A stretch of 64,000 nt of DNA from Virgibacillus siamensis (GTDB taxonomy: Bacteria; Bacillota; Bacilli; Bacillales; Amphibacillaceae): NCBI RefSeq assembly GCF_900162695.1, contig NZ_FUIH01000007.1, positions 2,728,001 to 2,792,000 of the forward strand. The letters run 5' to 3'. The notes beneath the pieces were generated by a model. That model was given only the letters and a program-made list of their open reading frames with translations, did no database searches and was not told the origin of the DNA. A program made the position numbers and the translations under genes. Positions 58,860-64,000 of the stretch are shown piece by piece (position 1 is the first letter of the stretch; the number at the start of each line of letters is the position of its first letter).

Positions 58860-60218
58860 TCAGTTCTGCTGAAGCTTTTCTTTATACTCCTTATGCTTTT
58901 CCTTAATAAGTGGACCAACATTTGTTTTGTATAAACTTGCTTTGCGCATGAATAATTCCGCAAGCTCAATTTGATCATATGTTTCCATTAGTAATGCTAA
59001 TTCTCTATATAACACACCTCTGTCTATGTCATTAATCTTTAGAGTACTTAAAAATCTGTTTTCGATATGGTCAGTTCTTGTTAAATCCTCTTCCAGTTCT
59101 TTAAATTTCCTGATTAACTCGAGACAGTAATCCTTTTGGTCGGATGGGATCTCCGGCAGCAATTTATTTTCCATAAAATCCACAATGGAATTACGGATCG
59201 TCTTTGTTAACGTAGGGTAAATTTTTTCGATAGCATCAAAGGTTTTATCCACATTTTCATAGTTGTTCTTTTCTTTTATTTCTTCGTGCAAATAATCAAT
59301 ATGATACTTATTCTTCAGCCATTTAAGGTCATTTTGCACAATCAGTGAGATTTCTTTTTTTGTCTGCATTGGAAGATCAAATTTATCTCCCGGCAATGTT
59401 AGCAGCGGCTGGTGATCTCTTCTGTGTCTTTTTTTATTCGGTTTGCCATTTTTAAATAATGGAACGTTGCCATTGATATATTTCAAAAACTCACCGGTAA
59501 ACATTGACATACCATCATTTTTACGAATCTCCTTCATTTTTTCGGCGGTTTCTTTATCTGCATTTAGTTGTTCCAAAAAGTGCCCCACCATTCCATTGTC
59601 GTGCGTTCTGGCTTCCTCAAATGAATACACATGTACAGCTTTTTTGCCGAAGATATCAATGAATTTACCAATTTTATCCTGAAATAATGTGGGTAACGTT
59701 TGGTTTTTAAGTTTATCCATAGCCGGGGCATATCGGAAACCATCTTTAAATCGTTGCTGTAGCGTACTACCAGTCCATGACACAGGATTCCTCGTATATA
59801 TCAAAATTTTAAACTTTGCTTTTTTGAGTCCAATCTCCCTCAGATACTTTTTCAGATTATTGATACTTTCGTTAGGGAGGGGAAGAATTCCTTCACCTGA
59901 AATAACCAATTTTTTTGCGGAACTGTTATTTACAGTCTCTTCAAATTTCTTTAGGTTAAATCTGTCTTTTTTTTCAATTTCATCTTTGGAAAGGACTTTC
60001 GGAAACTTATTTACGGCATATTTCCCCGGATCGGGAGAAAATGCACTGCATAAGGCAACACCATGATTTGATTGCCAGCAAGTTGGGTATAAAATTCCTT
60101 CGTTTAACAATAATTTGTTATTATTCTCATCATACAAAGTGCTCTGTATGCTTGACGTACCTGTTTTACTCCAACCAACATGCAGAATGACTTCTTTAAT
60201 ATGATTTTTGCTTAACAT
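58860..60218 (-). CDS. Sulfotransferase-like P-loop protein
   Basis: A 452-residue protein. The N-terminus has a PAPS-binding-type loop, ILHVGWSKTGTSSIQ, and about 115 residues later a 3'-phosphate-type motif, ILIYTRNPVSWTGS, the pair that defines sulfotransferase folds. The C-terminal 150 residues are helical and unassigned. Cytosolic by sequence. Acceptor could be a surface glycan or lipid. It is a single gene flanked by terminators. Its lower GC hints at transfer. GGAAGG precedes ATG 60218. Confidence 0.72.
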   Translation of the reverse strand: MLSKNHIKEVILHVGWSKTGTSSIQSTLYDENNNKLLLNEGILYPTCWQSNHGVALCSAFSPDPGKYAVNKFPKVLSKDEIEKKDRFNLKKFEETVNNSSAKKLVISGEGILPLPNESINNLKKYLREIGLKKAKFKILIYTRNPVSWTGSTLQQRFKDGFRYAPAMDKLKNQTLPTLFQDKIGKFIDIFGKKAVHVYSFEEARTHDNGMVGHFLEQLNADKETAEKMKEIRKNDGMSMFTGEFLKYINGNVPLFKNGKPNKKRHRRDHQPLLTLPGDKFDLPMQTKKEISLIVQNDLKWLKNKYHIDYLHEEIKEKNNYENVDKTFDAIEKIYPTLTKTIRNSIVDFMENKLLPEIPSDQKDYCLELIRKFKELEEDLTRTDHIENRFLSTLKINDIDRGVLYRELALLMETYDQIELAELFMRKASLYKTNVGPLIKEKHKEYKEKLQQN

Positions 60219-60390
60219 TATGATTCAGCCTTCCTGTAGGGTTTTAAAATCTCTTTTTTCATATTACCAAAGCCTAATATGCCTGACAAGAAAACGAAGA
60301 GACAGTCACCTATAGAGGAGTTTTTTCGCAGTAAAATTCCATCATAATACCACCAATTTATAATTGGGTTCAAAAAACCAAAACAATTAA

Positions 60391-60414
60391 GGCCGGAGCA
60401 CCTATGCACCGGCC
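60391..60414 (-). terminator. Terminator of the DUF1659-DUF2922 operon
   Basis: GGCCGG-TGC-ATAGG-TGC-T-CCGGCC type stem on the minus strand followed by TTAATTGTTTT, just after the DUF2922 stop. Confidence 0.75.
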
Positions 60415-60420
60415 AGACTT

Positions 60421-60636
60421 TTACACTAATTCAATATCCTGCACATTACGTTCAACCACACGGGCTCCTTTGATGGATACAATGTCACCACCGGAAGTGG
60501 CGAATGCATTCTGATTGATAATCTCATCCATCGCAGCCTTCACTGCTGCCGGATCAACGGGCTCATTTGGTTTGTCCAATGAGTATGTGACCGTTTTACC
60601 CTCAACATTCAAAAATTTAAGTTCGAGTTTTTTCAA
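60421..60636 (-). CDS. DUF2922 protein
   Basis: A 71-residue protein with the DUF2922 pattern: KKLELKFLNVEGKTVTYSLD, PAAVKAAMDEIINQNAFATSGGD, KGARVVERNVQDIELV. Common in Bacillales next to a DUF1659 gene, as here; function unknown. GGAGGGG precedes the ATG. Confidence 0.9.
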   Translation of the reverse strand: MKKLELKFLNVEGKTVTYSLDKPNEPVDPAAVKAAMDEIINQNAFATSGGDIVSIKGARVVERNVQDIELV

Positions 60637-60685
60637 TTTGTCCCCTCCTCCCTGCTTAATTTTGACTTATCCGATGTTTTTCCGA

Positions 60686-60910
60686 TTATTCCCCTGTGAT
60701 ATGAGAGTTGTCTTTACGCTCAACGCTCACAAGCGGACGTTGCTGCAGTGGAGCAACAGCATTTGCAATGGCGAATAATTGGTCTGCTGTCGCAGCAATC
60801 TTCACGTTGTTGAAGCTTTTGGATTTAAAAATCGGCTTGCCGGATTCCGGATCTGTTCCATCATCAAGGATCAGACTCAAGCGGGAATCTACCATTTGTG
60901 CTACTGCCAT
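60686..60910 (-). CDS. DUF1659 protein
   Basis: A 74-residue protein, ATG 60910 with GGGAGG upstream (three earlier codons lie within the site). Pattern of DUF1659: AVAQMVDSRLSLILDDGTDPESGKPIFKSKSFNNVK, ADQLFAIANAVAPLQ (given in part). It forms the usual pair with DUF2922, 49 nt apart. Function unknown. Confidence 0.9.
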   Translation of the reverse strand: MAVAQMVDSRLSLILDDGTDPESGKPIFKSKSFNNVKIAATADQLFAIANAVAPLQQRPLVSVERKDNSHITGE

Positions 60911-61144
60911 GTCGTTCACCTCCCTTCACCCTAATAATCGTGTTCAGGGCAAAGATGGTGGCAGAATTATTATAAAAATTTTTACGTGGAAAATGCCACT
61001 TTTATCGTTTACGGAACGATATTAAATAAAAAAAGTATTTTCTGCTTTAGCAGAAAATGACCTTCATAAGTGAATATAAATAAGTGTGGAAATCATGGAA
61101 TGCATAATATGGGCTTGCGGCCCTACGGTATAAGAGAATAGATA

Positions 61145-61927
61145 TCAATCCTCTGAGATGTCATCCATATCATGATCATCATTATCGTCAGCTTCATTAC
61201 TTCCATCATCATCGTCAAGATCGTCGTCATCATCCCCGGCATTTTTGGAGAACCAGGATACGGAGGTGGCTTTTTTCGTTGCTTCCTGCACATAGACATG
61301 GGCGCCTTCAGTTCGTTTCTCTACGGTCACTTTATAGACGATTCCATGATCTGTATTTAACTTCTTAATATTGGAGACATTTCCATCTAACTGGTTTTTG
61401 GCGATGTTCGTTAGCTGCCCCATTGAGATTCTCATATTCTTTTCCTTATCACCGGTAGATTTTTTCGAGCTTTTTACTACTTTGGACGAAATAATTTTTC
61501 CTTCTTTTAAGTCATAGATGATCTGATATGTGCGGTTTTTCTTTTTCACCTGTGCATTTGCGACTGCATCACCGGACTTCCTGATAGATAATACGTTTCC
61601 TTTGAATTCCTGTTGAATGTTTTTTTCCGCTGCATCCAATGCCATAAAATGTTGTTTCTTTTCTTTAAGTCTTTTAACATTGCTGACTTTTTTAGTATGG
61701 CCGTTGACAGTAAGCTGATAAATTCCCTTTTCATTTTCGATGGATATTGTGTAATTGCCTTTTTTATCTTCCTTACTTTTAATAACCTTTCCATCATACA
61801 GTCCAGCAGCAATCGCTTCCGCTTCTTCTGTGGAGATTGCGGTGGTGTTGTCATCGATGAAAACCTGGAAAAATAAAAAGGATACCCCTGCAAAAATAAC
61901 GGACAGTAGAGCCAATTTTAATTTCAT
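61145..61927 (-). CDS. Exported PepSY domain protein with acidic tail
   Basis: A 260-residue protein with an N-terminal membrane anchor (residues 4-24), then PepSY-type repeats: TEEAEAIAAGLYDGKVI, LDAAEKNIQQEFKGNV and MGQLTNIAKNQLDGNVSNIKKL, each followed by YxIxx strands. The last 30 residues are almost all Asp/Glu/Asn. PepSY domains are thought to restrain proteases or sense the envelope. It abuts the histidine kinase gene directly, so it belongs to that signalling operon, perhaps as an accessory sensor or target. The Asp-rich tail could bind cations. Confidence 0.85.
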   Translation of the reverse strand: MKLKLALLSVIFAGVSFLFFQVFIDDNTTAISTEEAEAIAAGLYDGKVIKSKEDKKGNYTISIENEKGIYQLTVNGHTKKVSNVKRLKEKKQHFMALDAAEKNIQQEFKGNVLSIRKSGDAVANAQVKKKNRTYQIIYDLKEGKIISSKVVKSSKKSTGDKEKNMRISMGQLTNIAKNQLDGNVSNIKKLNTDHGIVYKVTVEKRTEGAHVYVQEATKKATSVSWFSKNAGDDDDDLDDDDGSNEADDNDDHDMDDISED

Positions 61928-63280
61928 TTACTGCACCTCCGATATTGGCAGACTTACAATAAATGTTGTTCCGTGACCTTCTTTACTAATGAGTGAAATC
62001 GATCCGCCATGCCGTTCGCTGATTCGTTTTGCTATGAATAGGCCAAGTCCTGTTCCACCGGATTTCCGGCTGCGATTTTTGTCAACGCGATACATTCGAT
62101 CAAAAATGTATGGTTGTGCTTCTCCCGGGATGCCGATTCCCTTATCTGTAATGCTCAACTCCACACATCCCTCTTGTTCCCTTAGTTTGACCTGAATAAC
62201 GTCATTACTGTATTTGTTGGCATTATCCAGAAGAATTACGAGCAGCTGGACGAAGCTTTGTTCATGAATTTCCGCAACAATCTGTTTTGGTTCTGTTGTC
62301 CAGATAATTTCATTCTTATAGGTCCTGGATAAACGTTCAATCGTGCTGCCTACAATCGGGACGATATCCATCCGTTCTTTCGCAAATTCACCCAATTTTT
62401 CCGCTGATGCAAGCTGAAGCAGCTGTTCCGTCATAAACTTCATACGGGCGGATTCCGATTCAATGGAATTAATTGCTTCCTCCAACACTTCCGGGCGTGT
62501 CGAACCCCATCGTTTCAATAAACTGACATAGCCTGAAATGACGGTTAAGGGAGTCTTTAATTCGTGTGAGGCATCTGATACAAATTGTTCCTGTTTCAAA
62601 TAACTGTCTTCCAGCTTTCGCATCATTGAATTAAACGTCATACCAAGCTGATTTAATTCATCGCGTTTGCTTTTGGTGATTTCAATTTGCTGGTAGGACT
62701 CCTCTTCTTCAATCGTTTTCATGGTACTTATAAACCGATGAATCGGGCGGGTAATCACACCGCCAAGCACCCATCCCGCAATGCAAAGAATCCCGATAAC
62801 AAGAAAGGAGGTAAAGACTAACACTCCTTTTAAGTCTTCAAGATTAGAAAACATCCCATCAGCGTTTTGGATTATCTGCAAATTCACGATAGAGCCATTA
62901 TCATGAATGATTGGTGTTGAAACCAGAATAAATTTTGATCCATTATACGTCAGTACACCTTCAAATTGGTCATTTCGAAAAGAGGTTTGTATTTTCTTAT
63001 AACTGTTTTCCCTTGTTAAATTTAAATCAGAATCGCCTTTCCGATTGACCAGTCTTATTACCCCATCACTGATTAAAAATGTATGAAGCACCTCTTCATT
63101 CGTGCTGTTGCCTCCTTTGTTAAGTTCTTCAATAATGTGGCTGGCTGTGCTTTGGAGCAATTCCTGTTCTGATTTGATACTGGCATTTTTAAACATCAAA
63201 TATATTGTTGTGTTTGCAATCAAAAGCAGAATAACCAGCAAAAACGTTATTGACAGTTGTATACGTGTCCTTAAACTCAT
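61928..63280 (-). CDS. HAMP sensor histidine kinase
   Basis: A 450-residue membrane kinase. Membrane helices at about 9-30 and 155-178 flank an extracellular sensor domain. HAMP follows (VITRPIHRFISTMKTIEEEE). The phosphorylated His is in SDASHELKTPLTVISGY near 240. The ATPase part has N box ILLDNANKYS, G1 DKGIGIP, G2 GGTGLGLFIAKRI. It starts right after the response regulator stop and ends next to the PepSY gene. Signal unknown; probably envelope stress. Confidence 0.94.
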   Translation of the reverse strand: MSLRTRIQLSITFLLVILLLIANTTIYLMFKNASIKSEQELLQSTASHIIEELNKGGNSTNEEVLHTFLISDGVIRLVNRKGDSDLNLTRENSYKKIQTSFRNDQFEGVLTYNGSKFILVSTPIIHDNGSIVNLQIIQNADGMFSNLEDLKGVLVFTSFLVIGILCIAGWVLGGVITRPIHRFISTMKTIEEEESYQQIEITKSKRDELNQLGMTFNSMMRKLEDSYLKQEQFVSDASHELKTPLTVISGYVSLLKRWGSTRPEVLEEAINSIESESARMKFMTEQLLQLASAEKLGEFAKERMDIVPIVGSTIERLSRTYKNEIIWTTEPKQIVAEIHEQSFVQLLVILLDNANKYSNDVIQVKLREQEGCVELSITDKGIGIPGEAQPYIFDRMYRVDKNRSRKSGGTGLGLFIAKRISERHGGSISLISKEGHGTTFIVSLPISEVQ

Positions 63281-63961
63281 TTACGTATAGTCCTTTACCA
63301 TATAACCGACACCCCGTACGGTTTGAATCGGTGCATCGGGCATTTTTTTCCGCAAATACCTGACGTAAACATCAATCACATTTGTATCACCGAAATAGTC
63401 ATAACCCCATACATAATTTAAAATCTGTTCCCGTTCAAGTGCCTGGTTTTTATTTTCTGTCAAGTAAAGCAGTAAATCATATTCTTTTGGTGTCAATTCA
63501 ATAATTGTTCCATCATCATACACTTCCCTTGATCCGGTTTGTATTTTGATCTTTCCCAATGAAAGTTCTGCCTGGGCATGACGGTCCGCCTGTTTCTTGT
63601 TAAACCGCAAATTGGAACGAATCCTGGCAAGCAACTCTTCAATTTCAAATGGTTTCGTCATGTAATCGTTGGCCCCCAAGTCAAGTCCGTTCACTTTATC
63701 ATAAACCGTATCCCGTGCTGTCAGCATAATAACGATAATTTGTTCATCAACAGCACGAATACGCCTCAGTACTTCCATTCCATTTAATTCAGGAATCATT
63801 ACATCAAGGATAACCAGATCTGTCCTATTTGATTGTACAAGCTCAAGCCCTTTCCGCCCGCTATGTGCAACATCCACTGCGAATCCTTCATATTCCAGTT
63901 CAAGTTGAATGATACGCGCGATACTTTCATCGTCTTCGATTATTACAATATGGTTGCTCAT
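63281..63961 (-). CDS. OmpR family response regulator
   Basis: A 226-residue regulator. ATG 63961 (MSNHIVIIEDDE) with GGGAGTGG upstream; the frame extends to the window edge without a better start. Receiver domain with phosphorylated Asp in LVILDVMIPELNG, Thr in MLTARDT and Lys in MTKPFEIEE. C-terminal winged helix with ELTPKEYDLLLYL and DVYVRYLRKKM. First gene of the three-gene operon as far as the window shows. Confidence 0.95.
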   Translation of the reverse strand: MSNHIVIIEDDESIARIIQLELEYEGFAVDVAHSGRKGLELVQSNRTDLVILDVMIPELNGMEVLRRIRAVDEQIIVIMLTARDTVYDKVNGLDLGANDYMTKPFEIEELLARIRSNLRFNKKQADRHAQAELSLGKIKIQTGSREVYDDGTIIELTPKEYDLLLYLTENKNQALEREQILNYVWGYDYFGDTNVIDVYVRYLRKKMPDAPIQTVRGVGYMVKDYT

Positions 63962-64000
63962 TGATTCCACTCCCGTTTTTAAAAGGATAAACCGGTCCAT

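Overview
The window looks like the chromosome of a low-to-moderate GC Firmicute of the Bacillaceae, most like the moderately halophilic Virgibacillus / Oceanobacillus / Lentibacillus group. The reasons are strong AGGAGG ribosome sites with many TTG and GTG starts, Bacillus-type operons (lutABC/lutP/lutR, mtlA-mtlR-mtlF-mtlD, DUF1659/DUF2922 pair), CcpA cre-like sites, LysM-NlpC/P60 wall enzymes and an OpuAC-type compatible-solute binding protein. The genus is an inference. I saw no rRNA, tRNA, CRISPR array, transposase or prophage.

Layout. 1-6.4 kb: wall hydrolase (cut by the window edge), DUF2442, NERD protein, glycine-betaine-type binding protein, acyl-CoA hydrolase/transferase, Cof phosphatase. 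6.5-22.2 kb: a large hydroxyproline/collagen-peptide catabolic island, made of three proline-racemase-family genes (one without catalytic cysteines), a split FAD/2Fe-2S D-hydroxyproline dehydrogenase, a DapA-family deaminase, a ketoglutarate-semialdehyde-type dehydrogenase, an oligopeptide-binding lipoprotein, an M24 peptidase, an NhaC transporter and a sigma-54 activator. Four -24/-12 promoters (9699-9714 minus, 11562-11577 plus, 16224-16239 minus, 16381-16396 plus) tie it into one regulon. The proposed route is peptide uptake, cleavage, epimerisation, oxidation, deamination and oxidation to 2-oxoglutarate.

22.4-25.1 kb: AbrB/Doc toxin-antitoxin pair, a possible remnant type I toxin locus, and an AT-rich islet (two tiny basic proteins around a membrane protein) lying between two copies of the mtlD 3' end. 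25.2-30.4 kb: mannitol PTS operon. 30.5-33.3 kb: GNAT, M14 carboxypeptidase, frameshifted NUDIX gene. 33.9-40.4 kb: galactitol-type PTS operon. 40.5-43.5 kb: DUF6270 protein, holin-like type I toxin with antisense RNA, VOC protein, EamA transporter. 43.7-49.3 kb: sucrose operon with ScrR and fructokinase. 49.5-52.6 kb: XRE-cupin regulator, ornithine-cyclodeaminase-family gene and MFS transporter. 52.8-58.7 kb: second type I toxin locus and the lactate lut system. 58.8-64 kb: sulfotransferase-like protein, DUF2922/DUF1659, and a PepSY / histidine kinase / response regulator operon cut near the window end.

The most unusual signal is a set of about ten intergenic arrays of short degenerate repeats, mostly just 3' of genes. 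Each unit has a fixed GC-rich core plus about 10 variable bases. Cores recur either every 21 nt exactly or in strict 21/20/21/20 alternation, i.e. close to two DNA helical turns. Several unrelated core sequences share this geometry. They are not CRISPRs and I know of no described class that they fit.
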